From DATEVL01 sp964448245 (GTDB taxonomy: Bacteria > Chloroflexota > Anaerolineae > Anaerolineales > E44-bin32), in the NCBI GenBank assembly GCA_964448245.1, contig CAYUWF010000055.1, positions 1-14,977 on the forward strand: a DNA stretch of 14,977 bases. The letters are read 5' to 3'. The translations under genes were made by a program, and so were the position numbers. Positions within the stretch are counted from its first letter, which is position 1; each line of letters begins with the position of its first letter. Shown here piece after piece: positions 7,675 to 14,505 of this stretch. The notes below the pieces were generated by a model, which had not been told where the DNA came from, did no database searches, and saw only the letters and a program-made list of their open reading frames with translations.

Positions 7675-7890
7675 CCATGCTTGCGCGGGGGTGACTGAGG
7701 AGTCCGGCCTTCCCGCGCAGGTCATGACACCCGAAGCGGAGCGGTGCGGGAATCCAGGGCCCCGACTCTGGACCCCCGCTTGCCCTTCGCGTTGCGAAGC
7801 GCTATTCGCGGGGGTGACAGTGGAAACTCCGTCATTTCAGCGAAAGTCGAAGATACGCTAAGCCCAGCGGAGCGGTGCGGGAAGCCAGGG
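7675..7890. repeat. Cluster of three degenerate palindromic repeat copies
   Basis: This non-coding stretch is built from related pieces. A 25-mer, AGCGGAGCGGTGCGGGAATC plus CAGGG, at 7735-7759 recurs at 7866-7890 with one mismatch. CGCGGGGGTGAC occurs at both 7684-7695 and 7807-7818. The central copy (7721-7818) begins GTCA, ends TGAC and is roughly symmetrical around facing CCAG (7754-7757) and CTGG parts. A right-end fragment lies to its left (to 7695) and a left-half fragment (from 7831) to its right. This looks like small dispersed non-coding palindromes of REP or MITE type, usually moved by a transposase encoded elsewhere. No transposase is in the window. Confidence 0.65.
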
Positions 7891-7946
7891 AGAGTGAGGC
7901 GGTATGGTTGGCCCCCTCGCGCGGGTCGGAAACCACGCGATGGGCC

Positions 7947-7975
7947 TTGCCGGCGAATCGGCGACGTGGTAGACT
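7947..7975 (+). promoter_or_regulatory. Promoter of the rpsF-ssb-rpsR operon
   Basis: The -35 box TTGCCG (7947-7952) and the -10 box TAGACT (7970-7975) are separated by exactly 17 nt, and GTGG directly precedes the -10. Transcription would begin near 7982, giving a leader of about 95 nt before rpsF. Confidence 0.65.
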
Positions 7976-7986
7976 TCGCCCGTTGC

Positions 7987-8007
7987 CACGCCGCCTCATG
8001 CGGCGTG
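7987..8007 (+). promoter_or_regulatory. Hairpin in the rpsF mRNA leader
   Basis: CACGCCGC (7987-7994) pairs perfectly with GCGGCGTG (8000-8007) around the loop CTCAT. It sits just after the predicted transcription start and about 70 nt before the rpsF start. No U-run follows, so it is not a simple terminator. In several bacteria the S6:S18 complex binds its own mRNA leader; this hairpin or the CCGC-rich stretch after it could serve that role, but the binding motif itself is not demonstrated here. Confidence 0.4.
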
Positions 8008-8075
8008 CTTTCCGCTCCCCGCTAGGACCGCCAGGCGATGGACGGGGGGCTATCCCGAGGAAAGGAGCGTATCGC

Positions 8076-8366
8076 ATGCGCAACTACGAAGTCGCGTACA
8101 TCGCCGATCCGGAGCTGGACGAGGCCGCCCAGGCGGCGCTGGATGAGCGGGTTGCCGGTTGGATCACGGCCGCCGGCGGCCAGACGGTCCAGGTCGATCG
8201 GTGGGGGAAGCGGCGGATGGCCTACCCCATCAAGAAGCGGCTCGACGGGGTTTACGTCTTCGTCAAAGCCCAGCTGCCGCCGCGGGCCACCGTGAACGTG
8301 GAGCGAGAGATGCGGTTGCAGGAGAGCATCTTGCGCTTCATGATCATCGCCCTGCCCGAAGGCTGA
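8076..8366 (+). CDS. rpsF: 30S ribosomal protein S6
   Basis: This is a 96-aa S6 protein, the normal length, which binds 16S rRNA of the 30S platform together with S18. The family pattern is clear: MRNYEVAYIADPEL at the start, WGKRRMAYPIKK (about 46-57) and a DGVYVFVKAQLPP strand, with an ESILRFMI end. The ATG at 8076 has a good AAAGGAG Shine-Dalgarno site 9 nt upstream. A longer open frame upstream runs through the promoter and leader and is not S6-like. It is the first gene of the classical rpsF-ssb-rpsR cluster. The mRNA leader may be autoregulated by S6:S18, which is known for other bacteria but not shown here. Confidence 0.97.
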   Translation: MRNYEVAYIADPELDEAAQAALDERVAGWITAAGGQTVQVDRWGKRRMAYPIKKRLDGVYVFVKAQLPPRATVNVEREMRLQESILRFMIIALPEG

Positions 8367-8376
8367 GTCTCCCCCA

Positions 8377-8759
8377 ATGAGTCGCGGTCTCAACCGGGTG
8401 ATGCTGATCGGTCACCTCGGGCGCGATCCGGAGAGGCGCACGACGCCCTCCGGACGTCCGGTGACGACCTTCAGTCTGGCGACCTCGCGGGCCTGGCATT
8501 CCCTGGACGGCGACCGGCACGAAGAGACCGAGAGTGGTTCACCATCGTGGCCCGGGGGAGCCTGGCCGAGATCTGCCAGGAGCACCTGTGCAAGGGTCAA
8601 CGTGTCTTCGTGGAGGGCCGCCTGCAGACCCGGCGCTGGGATGACGCCGAGGACAGGAAGCATCCATCGGTCGAGATCGTCGCCCGCGAGATGATCATCC
8701 TGGGCGATCCGCAAGAGGCGCCGGCCGCGGCCGGCGAGGAAGAACCTTTCAGCGAATAG
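8377..8759 (+). CDS. ssb: Single-stranded DNA-binding protein, frameshifted
   Basis: SSB coats single-stranded DNA in replication, repair and recombination. The first frame (ATG 8377) gives the OB-fold start MSRGLNRVMLIGHLGRDPE through HEETE (codon at 8530), then leaves SSB similarity and stops at 8694. SSB similarity resumes in another frame at 8535 with WFTIVARGSLAEICQEHL, runs through GQRVFVEGRLQTRRW, and ends at 8759. The break lies in GAGAG (8530-8534). Removing one AG would join the two parts into a 126-aa protein, so this is a 2-nt insertion or, less likely, a 1-nt loss. The repaired protein has a complete OB fold but a very short tail that ends EEEPFSE instead of the usual acidic tip ending in PF. 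The ATG has no Shine-Dalgarno site and follows the rpsF stop by 10 nt. A sequencing or assembly error is quite possible, because ssb is normally essential. Confidence 0.88.
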
Positions 8760-8790
8760 CCGGCCGCCGAGGCCTGACGCGGCGACGAGC

Positions 8791-8796
8791 AAGGAG
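8791..8796 (+). promoter_or_regulatory. Ribosome binding site deciding the TTG start of rpsR
   Basis: AAGGAG lies 8 nt before the TTG at 8805. The next in-frame ATG (8832) has no comparable site, so the TTG is the better start. Confidence 0.7.
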
Positions 8797-8804
8797 AACC
8801 GACG

Positions 8805-9095
8805 TTGAGCGACCAAGACGAACGCGAGCCGATGTCTTCCGGCGACGAACGCGGCGAGGGCGGACGGCGGCGCTTTGTGCGCCGCATCCGCGTCTGCCAG
8901 TTCTGCGCCGAGAGGGCGAAGTCGATCGACTACAAGGCGGGGGAGCTGCTCAAGCGTTTCACCGCGGAGAACGGCCGAATCCGCTCGCGGCGCGAGACGG
9001 GCACCTGCGCCCGCCACCAGCGCATACTGGCGACGGCGGTGAAGCGCGCCCGACATCTGGCCCTGCTTCCGTTCCGCGCCGAGCGCATCCGCTAG
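8805..9095 (+). CDS. rpsR: 30S ribosomal protein S18
   Basis: This is S18, the partner of S6 on the platform of the 30S subunit. From TTG 8805 it has 96 aa. The first 20 or so residues are an acidic extension (DQDEREPMSSGDERGEGG), and the conserved part begins at RRRFVRRIRVCQFC. It shows SIDYKAGELLKRF, the signature around RIRSRRETGTCARHQR, and ends in RARHLALLPF. The cysteines CQFC and GTC are kept, the cysteine-containing (C+) S18 form thought to bind zinc. The start is supported by a well-placed Shine-Dalgarno site; ATG 8832 is the alternative. It lies 45 nt after ssb and 16 nt before the isomerase gene. rplI, often next in this cluster, is absent. Confidence 0.96.
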   Translation: MSDQDEREPMSSGDERGEGGRRRFVRRIRVCQFCAERAKSIDYKAGELLKRFTAENGRIRSRRETGTCARHQRILATAVKRARHLALLPFRAERIR

Positions 9096-9111
9096 CCCCC
9101 CCGGCCGAGCG

Positions 9112-10413
9112 ATGCCCAAGGAGAAGGCCCCGCCCCGAGTCACGCGCAAGCACCTGGCGCGCGCCCAGCGCGAGCGCCTGGTCTCGCGCATCCTGCTGAT
9201 CGGGGTCGGCCTGGCCCTGACGGCGGTGGTGGCCGTCATCGGGTACGGCATCGTCGAACAGGAAATCCTCCTGCCGCGCCGCCCGGCCGCCACGGTCAAC
9301 GGGGACGAGCTCTCGCGCGACGAGCTCGGCGCGCGGACGGCGCTGGCCCAGGCGGACCTGCTGCAGCAGCGGCGATCGGCCGAGCAGATGCTGTCATTTT
9401 TCGTCGACAGCCCGGAAGCCCAGCAATCCCTGCAGCAGCAGATCTCGCAGATCAATGCCCAACTCAACGATCCGAACTACATGGCGGCGCAAACGCTGCA
9501 GAGTCTGATCGGCGCCCGTCTGATCCGGCGCGAAGCGGAGCGCCGCGGTGTCACCGTTACCGAGGACGACATCCAGCGGGCGATCGAAGAGGCCTTCGGC
9601 TTCTATGCCGGCGGGACGCCGACACCCGCCCCAACGCTGACGATCGATGCGACCCTCGTGGCCCAGTCCACCTCCACGGCGACTCCGGCGGGCACGCCGA
9701 CGGTGGTCGCGACCCCGTCCTCGGCCGCTTCGCCGACGGCCCTGGCAGCCGCCACCGCCGGCCCCAGCCCGACGCCGCGCCCCACGGCGACGGCCTACAC
9801 GCGGGAGGGCTTCGACGGCGAGTGGCAGCAGTATCTCGATGACTTTCAGTCCTCCCTGGGCGTCGGGGAGTCCTACGTGCGCGACCGATTCGCCGAGAAC
9901 CTCTACCGCGACCGGCTGCGCGAGACCTTCCGCGGGACCGTGCCGCGCGACGAGGACCAGGTGTGGGCTAAACACATCCTGGTGCCGGATCAAGGCGTGG
10001 CGCACGCGTTGCTCAGCCGGCTGCGGCAGGGCGAAGCCTGGGATGCCCTGGCGGCAGCCTCCTCCCTCGACACCACCAATAAGGACCGCGGCGGGGACCT
10101 GGGCTGGTTCTCACGCGGGGCGATGGTCGATGCCTTCGAGAGCGCCGCCTTCGATGGGGAGGTGGACGAGATCGTCGGCCCGGTCCAGACCTCCTTCGGC
10201 TGGCATCTGATCCTGATCGTCGATCACGCCCAGCGGAAGATCGACGCCGCTGCCTACGAAGCCGCCCTCGACCAGGCTCTCGCCACCTGGCTGGCCTCCG
10301 CCCTGGAACAAGCCAAGCTGGTCTTCGATCCCGCGCTCGTCGCTCCAACCGCGGTGGTGACCGCCTCCTCTACGCCGGCGACCTCAACGCCGGCTGGCTC
10401 AGCCACCCCCTAG
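9112..10413 (+). CDS. Membrane-anchored parvulin-type peptidyl-prolyl isomerase
   Basis: This 433-aa protein is a probable extracytoplasmic foldase of the PrsA/SurA kind that speeds proline cis-trans isomerisation in exported proteins. A basic N-terminus is followed by one membrane helix (about 24-46) without a clear cleavage site, so it is probably anchored. A SurA-N-like helical region spans about 58-165, starting ATVNGDELSRDEL. A Thr/Pro/Ala-rich low-complexity insert (about 168-228) splits it from its second half (230-275). The parvulin domain is at about 285-372: AKHILV, GGDLGWFSRGAMVDAFE and SFGWHLILI. A Thr/Ser/Ala-rich tail closes the protein. It follows rpsR by 16 nt, with no strong Shine-Dalgarno site, and probably shares its transcript. 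Both low-complexity parts may be surface linkers. Confidence 0.9.
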   Translation: MPKEKAPPRVTRKHLARAQRERLVSRILLIGVGLALTAVVAVIGYGIVEQEILLPRRPAATVNGDELSRDELGARTALAQADLLQQRRSAEQMLSFFVDSPEAQQSLQQQISQINAQLNDPNYMAAQTLQSLIGARLIRREAERRGVTVTEDDIQRAIEEAFGFYAGGTPTPAPTLTIDATLVAQSTSTATPAGTPTVVATPSSAASPTALAAATAGPSPTPRPTATAYTREGFDGEWQQYLDDFQSSLGVGESYVRDRFAENLYRDRLRETFRGTVPRDEDQVWAKHILVPDQGVAHALLSRLRQGEAWDALAAASSLDTTNKDRGGDLGWFSRGAMVDAFESAAFDGEVDEIVGPVQTSFGWHLILIVDHAQRKIDAAAYEAALDQALATWLASALEQAKLVFDPALVAPTAVVTASSTPATSTPAGSATP

Positions 10414-10476
10414 CCTTCACCCGATGACGCTCGGTCTTTCGCTTCCCTAGTCTCCGGGGGCCGCCGTGGCGCGCCC

Positions 10477-10505
10477 TTGATGGCCCCTGTGTGGCTGGCT
10501 ATACT
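10477..10505 (+). promoter_or_regulatory. Promoter of the Rel gene
   Basis: TTGATG (10477-10482) and TATACT (10500-10505) are 17 nt apart. Transcription would start near 10512, only about 13 nt before the ATG at 10525. The -10 region shares GGCTGGCTATA (10493-10503) with the kinase promoter. The in-frame codons upstream of 10525 therefore lie in the promoter and are not part of the protein. Confidence 0.7.
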
Positions 10506-10524
10506 GAATCGGGGTGGCAGCCGC

Positions 10525-12687
10525 ATGGAACTCGAGGATCTCCTCAAGAAACTACCGGAGACGTCCTCCCCCGCCGATCGCGAGCAGGTCGCCCGCGCCT
10601 ACAAGGCGGCCGAGCGCGCCCACGCCGGCCAGAAGCGGCTGTCCGGTGAGAAGTACGTCCAGCACTGCCTGGCGGTGGCCGACATCCTGGCCGACCTCAA
10701 CGCCCCGCCGCCCGTCCTGGCCGCCGGCCTTCTGCACGACACCGTCGAAGACACCTCGGTATCGTTGGACGACATCCGGCGCGACTTTGGCCCGGAGGTG
10801 GCCACGCTCGTCGATGGTGTGACCAAGCTGGACGAACTTCCCCGCGTCAGCCGGGGCGCCTCCCGCACGAAGGTCGACACGCAGAAGGCCGAGCTGGCCA
10901 AGGAAACCCTGCGCAAGACCTTCCTGGCGATGGGCGACGACGTGCGGGTGGTGGTGATCAAGCTGGCGGACCGCCTGCATAACATGCGCACGCTGTCCTA
11001 TCTGCCTGCCGAGAAACGCCAGCGCATTGCCATGGAGACGCTCGAGATCTTCGCGCCCTTGGCCAACCGCCTCGGCATCTGGCAGATGAAGTGGGAGTTG
11101 GAAGACCTGTCGTTCCGCTACGTCTTCCCGGAAAAGTACAAGGAGATCGCCGGCCTGGTGGCCTCCCGGCGCGCCGACCGCCAGCACGACATGGAGACCA
11201 TCACCGGCCGGCTGCGCGAGAAGCTGGGCAAGGCCGGGATCGAGACCGAGGTCAAAGGACGGCCGAAGCACCTGTATTCCATCTACCGCAAGATGGAGCG
11301 CAAGGAAGTCCCCTTCGAGATGGTCTACGACGTGCGCGCCGTGCGGGTGCTGGTGGCCACCGAGTCGGATTGCTACCTGGCCCTGGGGGTCATCCACGGC
11401 CTGTGGAAGCCGATCCCCGGAGCCTTCGACGACTACATCGCCACGCCCAAGGACAACTTCTACCAGTCGCTGCACACGGCGGTCGTCTTCGACGACCGGC
11501 GCACTGTCGAGGTGCAGATCCGTACGCGAGCGATGGACGAGGACGCCGAATTCGGCATCGCCGCGCACTGGCGCTACAAGGAGGGCCGCCAACGTGACCG
11601 CGTCTTCGAGCAGCGCATCAACTGGCTGCGCCGGCTGATGGAGTGGCGCCAGGACGTGGACAACGCCACCGACTTCGTCGACGCCATGAAGTCGGAAGTC
11701 TTCAACGACCGGGTGTACGTCTTCACGCCGCGCGGCGACATCATCGACCTGCCGGCCGGGTCGACTCCGATCGATTTCGCCTACCACATCCACACCGACA
11801 TCGGCCACCGCTGCCGCGGGGCGAAGGTCAACGGCCGGCTGGTCAGCCTGGATGCCAAGCTCCAGACCGGGCAGGCGGTCGAGATCCTGACGGCCAAGCG
11901 CGGCGGCCCGAGCCGGGATTGGCTTAACCCGAGCCTGGAGATGGTCAAGACCCAGCGGACGATCAGCAAGATTCGGCAGTGGTTCAAACGCGAAGACCGC
12001 GAGCAGAACATGAGCCACGGCCGCCAGTTGCTTGAGCGCGAGCTGCGGCGGCTGGGGCTGGAGGGCGTCTCCTACGAGCAGATCGCCCGCGACCTGGACT
12101 ACGGCCAGGTGGACGACTTGCTGGCGGCGATCGGCTGCGGCGATCTTAACCTGGGAAAGGTCGTCTCAGGCCTGGCCGAGGCCAAGCTGCCCGAGATGGA
12201 CCTGCCGAGGCCGCTCGATGTCGAGGCCCGCGGGGGACGTCTGGCGCCGGAAGCGGTCAGCATCCTGGGCGTCTCCGGGCTGCTGACGAATATCGCCCGT
12301 TGCTGCAAGCCGGTGCCCGGCGACCCGATTGTTGGGTATATCACCCGCGGCCGCGGGGCGACGATCCACCGCCGCGACTGCCCGAACATGCTCCGCATCC
12401 GCGACAAGGAACGGTTGGTGCAGGTCGCGTGGGGGCAGGCGCGCGAGACTTATCCGGTCTCGGTCCGCATCCGGGCCTACGATCGGGACGGTTTGATGCG
12501 CGATGTATCGACCCTGGTCGCCAACGAGGGCATCAGCATGTCGTCGATCCATGTCTCGACCAAGAGCAGTCTGGCGATCTTCGACCTGGTGATGGGGGTG
12601 ACCGATCTTACGCAACTCAGCCGGGTTCTCAATCGGCTTGAGGCGCTGCCGAACGTGCTGGAGGCGAGGCGGCTGCGCCCGGGATAG
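10525..12687 (+). CDS. rel: Bifunctional (p)ppGpp synthetase/hydrolase (Rel/SpoT family)
   Basis: This is the long RelA/SpoT homologue, 720 aa, which makes and degrades the alarmone (p)ppGpp in the stringent response. Domains in order are the HD hydrolase (about 25-180, with H47, HD 71-72 in LLHDTVEDT and KLADRLHNMRTL around D149), the synthetase (about 240-355, with GRPKHLYSIYRKM, YDVRAVRVLV, YQSLHTAV, VEVQIRT and EFGIAAHWRYKEG), TGS (about 395-455, VYVFTPRGDIIDLPAGSTPIDFAY), a helical region with a Cys pair (ARCCKPVPGD, 591-600), and a C-terminal ACT domain (about 643-716). The intact HD motif points to a hydrolase-competent bifunctional enzyme, not a RelA-type monofunctional one. ATG 10525 is preferred over an upstream TTG because a promoter overlaps the upstream codons. 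The gene stands alone on its own promoter, 111 nt after the isomerase. Confidence 0.97.
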   Translation: MELEDLLKKLPETSSPADREQVARAYKAAERAHAGQKRLSGEKYVQHCLAVADILADLNAPPPVLAAGLLHDTVEDTSVSLDDIRRDFGPEVATLVDGVTKLDELPRVSRGASRTKVDTQKAELAKETLRKTFLAMGDDVRVVVIKLADRLHNMRTLSYLPAEKRQRIAMETLEIFAPLANRLGIWQMKWELEDLSFRYVFPEKYKEIAGLVASRRADRQHDMETITGRLREKLGKAGIETEVKGRPKHLYSIYRKMERKEVPFEMVYDVRAVRVLVATESDCYLALGVIHGLWKPIPGAFDDYIATPKDNFYQSLHTAVVFDDRRTVEVQIRTRAMDEDAEFGIAAHWRYKEGRQRDRVFEQRINWLRRLMEWRQDVDNATDFVDAMKSEVFNDRVYVFTPRGDIIDLPAGSTPIDFAYHIHTDIGHRCRGAKVNGRLVSLDAKLQTGQAVEILTAKRGGPSRDWLNPSLEMVKTQRTISKIRQWFKREDREQNMSHGRQLLERELRRLGLEGVSYEQIARDLDYGQVDDLLAAIGCGDLNLGKVVSGLAEAKLPEMDLPRPLDVEARGGRLAPEAVSILGVSGLLTNIARCCKPVPGDPIVGYITRGRGATIHRRDCPNMLRIRDKERLVQVAWGQARETYPVSVRIRAYDRDGLMRDVSTLVANEGISMSSIHVSTKSSLAIFDLVMGVTDLTQLSRVLNRLEALPNVLEARRLRPG

Positions 12688-12878
12688 GCTTACGCTTTCC
12701 AGCTTCTGCGCATAGCCACATAGGGCACTAACGCGTGGCGGTGGTCGAGCAGGGGCGAGGAGCCGATTTGGAGGGCATGTATCGGCGTGCGCCCCGAGTT
12801 GTCGAGGCGACCGCCGAGCCTCCACGAATACCCTGCGCCCTTCGGAATCGGGTTGCCCGCCGGGGCCGAAACACACCC
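12688..12878. other. Gene-poor gap between Rel and the VKOR promoter
   Basis: I see no confident gene and no clear terminator in this gap. A minus-strand frame (12971 down to 12690) reads fluently over part of its length (GYSWRLGGRLDNSGRTPIHA; GSSPLLDHRH), with GC-rich third positions. I do not recognise a family and it has no ribosome binding site, so it is not called as a gene. It could be the decayed end of an old gene or a dispersed intergenic sequence. Confidence 0.4.
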
Positions 12879-12906
12879 TTGATTCGCAAGTGGGGCAGGG
12901 TACAAT
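12879..12906 (+). promoter_or_regulatory. Promoter of the VKOR gene
   Basis: TTGATT (12879-12884) and TACAAT (12901-12906) are 16 nt apart, placing the transcription start near 12913. This excludes the upstream ATG at 12890 as the translation start of the following gene. Confidence 0.65.
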
Positions 12907-12958
12907 CCGTCGCCCCGGTCTCCCCGGGCCAATCGTTTATCGAGGGTGCTTCGACCAC

Positions 12959-13408
12959 GTGGCCTCCGCAATCGAAAACGCGAACAAGAGAGACGGCGCT
13001 TGGATCGCCGCTATCGTTCTGGCCCTCATCGGGCTGGCCGATTCGATCTACCTCTCGTGGATCAAGCTGGCGAACCAGACGGCCAGCTGCGGCCTGATTG
13101 GAGACTGCGAGACGGTCAATAACAGTCGTTACGCCGTGATCGGGGGTGTGCCGATTGCGGTGATCGGCGTCGCCGGCTACCTGCTGATCCTGCTTCTGCT
13201 CCTCCTCGACCGGCCGGGCGGGGCGGAAAAGGACGCGCTCCGTTTTGCCTTTTTCGGGGTTACACTCGCCGGGACGGTCTACTCGGCCTATCTGACGTAC
13301 CTGGAGCTCTTTGTTCTCCATGCGATCTGCCCCTTGTGTGTGCTGTCGGCGCTGGTGATGGTTGGGTTGTTCGTGCTGTCGCTCACCCGCCTGAGGCTGT
13401 GGGCCTAG
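12959..13408 (+). CDS. Vitamin K epoxide reductase (VKOR) family protein
   Basis: This is a 149-aa integral membrane quinone reductase homologue. Bacterial VKOR takes the place of DsbB: it oxidises a thioredoxin-fold partner and passes the electrons to quinone, driving disulfide bond formation outside the membrane. It has four hydrophobic segments (about 14-34, 59-83, 94-118 and 122-142). The conserved cysteines are in CGLIGDC (C44, C50) and in the active-site pair CPLC (C124, C127). No thioredoxin domain is fused and none is encoded nearby, so the partner must lie elsewhere. The GTG at 12959 is chosen because the promoter ends at 12906 and the family begins near here; GAGGG at 12942 is a weak, rather distant ribosome binding site. 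An ATG at 12890 is in frame but lies upstream of the predicted transcript start. Confidence 0.92.
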   Translation: MASAIENANKRDGAWIAAIVLALIGLADSIYLSWIKLANQTASCGLIGDCETVNNSRYAVIGGVPIAVIGVAGYLLILLLLLLDRPGGAEKDALRFAFFGVTLAGTVYSAYLTYLELFVLHAICPLCVLSALVMVGLFVLSLTRLRLWA

Positions 13409-13430
13409 CCCCTCGACGGAGGATCGGCAG

Positions 13431-13673
13431 ATGCCCCGGATCCGCTGCCGCTATGTCGACTGCGTCTTCCTGGAAGACGGCTATTGCGGTGCCGCCGCCG
13501 TGGAGATCGACCCCGACGAAGGCTGCCTGACCTACTCCCGTATCGAAGACGTCCCGACCCAGGAGACCTGGGACGAAGAGGAGATGGACGAGATCTGGGA
13601 GGAAGAGGAAGAGGCGCTGTACGAGGAAGAGGAAGAAGAGGAAGCGGAAGCGGGCGACGACGAGGACGGTTGA
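13431..13673 (+). CDS. Small four-cysteine protein with acidic tail (DUF1540-like)
   Basis: This is an 80-aa protein of unknown function. The first 35 residues hold four cysteines in the pattern C-x4-C-x7-C-x12-C (CRYVDC, DGYC, EGCLTY), which resembles the small DUF1540 proteins and could bind a metal ion such as zinc. Residues from about 45 to the end are mostly Glu and Asp, giving a strongly negative, probably disordered tail. The ATG has a good GGAGG Shine-Dalgarno site (13418-13422) and lies 22 nt after the VKOR stop, so both genes probably share one transcript ending at the hairpin downstream. The lack of a signal peptide suggests it is cytoplasmic. The DUF1540 link is by cysteine pattern only. 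Confidence 0.8.
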   Translation: MPRIRCRYVDCVFLEDGYCGAAAVEIDPDEGCLTYSRIEDVPTQETWDEEEMDEIWEEEEEALYEEEEEEEAEAGDDEDG

Positions 13674-13704
13674 CGCCGCTTTTCCTTCCGTGCCGATCTA
13701 ACCC

Positions 13705-13740
13705 AAACCCGTTTTCCGCAGGAAAACGGGTTTGTCTATT
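13705..13740. terminator. Hairpin terminator between converging genes
   Basis: AAACCCGTTTTCC (13705-13717) pairs perfectly with GGAAAACGGGTTT (13721-13733) around the 3-nt loop GCA, followed by a T-rich TGTCTATT on the plus strand. It ends the VKOR transcript 31 nt after the small acidic protein gene. As a symmetrical hairpin between converging genes it may also stop the S1 transcript from the other side, although no T-run follows on that strand. Confidence 0.88.
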
Positions 13741-13746
13741 CCGGGA

Positions 13747-14505
13747 TCACTTGCCGGCGGTCGTTTTCACCCGCTGCTCCAGCGTGCGCGCCAGGATGTC
13801 GTCCTGTGCCTGCCGCGATTTTCTCCCAGACGCGGCAGCCTTGGCCGGGGAGGTCTCGGATAGAGCCGCCGCCTCCATCGCTTGGCGCAGGGCGATCTCC
13901 ATCGCCGTCTCCGGCGGCGGTTCGGCCGTCTCTTCCTCGATCTCCGCCACCTGTGCCCCCTTCATGCTCAGGCGGATCTGCTTCTTCTTGCGATCGGCCT
14001 CCAGCACGACGACTTCGACCGAGTCCCCGACCTTCACCACGTCTTGCGGGCGGGCGACGTAGTCCTCGCCCATTTCACTGACATGCACCAAGCCCGAGCG
14101 CTCGGCGCCAATATCGACGAAGGCTCCATAGCGCTCGAGCGAGACGACCTTGCCGACGGCGCGCACGCCGGGGCGCAGGTTGTGCCACTCGAACGCAAGC
14201 GGGCGGATCATCGTCAGGTCGAGGCGGCCGAGCGTCTCGTCGACGCGCTCCACCCACACTTCGACCTGCTGCCCGACCTGGACGACCTCCTCCACCCGGT
14301 TGACCCGCCCGCGCTTCAAGCGGGAGATGTGCACCAACCCCTCGGTGCCGACGCCGACATCGACCATCGCGCCGGATAGCTCAAGACGGGTGACACGCCC
14401 GGTGAGCGGCATGCCGGGCTTGAGGTCCTTCAGCGAGGTCGGGTTGGGGCGCGGGGTCTCCACAGGGCTGGCGTTCTCCTCTTCGGCTGGGAATGGGGCT
14501 GACAT
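13747..14505 (-). CDS. RNA-binding protein with two S1 domains
   Basis: This 252-aa protein carries two S1 OB-fold domains, at about 30-100 (GMPLTGRVTRLELSGAMVDV, TEGLVHISRL) and 111-182 (GKVVSLERYGAFVDIGAERS, GLVHVSEM). It resembles the S1-repeat proteins related to ribosomal protein S1 (RpsA) but has only two repeats, so it is not a full-length S1. It probably binds mRNA or associates with the ribosome. An acidic, Pro-rich N-terminus and an Ala/Glu/Lys-rich tail flank the domains. The ATG at 14505 has no Shine-Dalgarno site; TTAGAATG immediately around it resembles a -10 box, so the true promoter or start is uncertain. It lies 21 nt after the stop of the substrate-binding protein gene, so read-through from that gene is possible. 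Confidence 0.9.
   Translation of the reverse strand: MSAPFPAEEENASPVETPRPNPTSLKDLKPGMPLTGRVTRLELSGAMVDVGVGTEGLVHISRLKRGRVNRVEEVVQVGQQVEVWVERVDETLGRLDLTMIRPLAFEWHNLRPGVRAVGKVVSLERYGAFVDIGAERSGLVHVSEMGEDYVARPQDVVKVGDSVEVVVLEADRKKKQIRLSMKGAQVAEIEEETAEPPPETAMEIALRQAMEAAALSETSPAKAAASGRKSRQAQDDILARTLEQRVKTTAGK

Noticed and set aside
5818..7698. A 626-codon plus-strand frame opposite TatD and the phosphohexomutase
   Set aside because: Both minus-strand genes have complete active-site motifs; the plus frame has no recognisable domain and reads through the operon promoter.
7875..8075. N-terminal extension of ribosomal protein S6
   Set aside because: It would cover the promoter and leader; the ATG at 8076 has a strong Shine-Dalgarno site and the standard S6 start.
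10414..10476. Possible terminator after the isomerase gene (CCGA...TCGG followed by TCTTTC)
   Set aside because: The stem is only 4 bp and the T-run is interrupted, so it is too weak to call.
10477..10524. Upstream TTG start for Rel
   Set aside because: These codons overlap a well-spaced promoter whose transcript would start after them.
10552..12018. A 488-codon minus-strand frame opposite the Rel gene
   Set aside because: It is antisense to conserved Rel domains and its composition (many Asp, His, Val, Gln) is typical of a codon-bias artefact.
12688..12958. Structured RNA gene (RNase P, tmRNA or SRP RNA) between Rel and VKOR
   Set aside because: None of the conserved motifs of these RNAs that I looked for is present on either strand.
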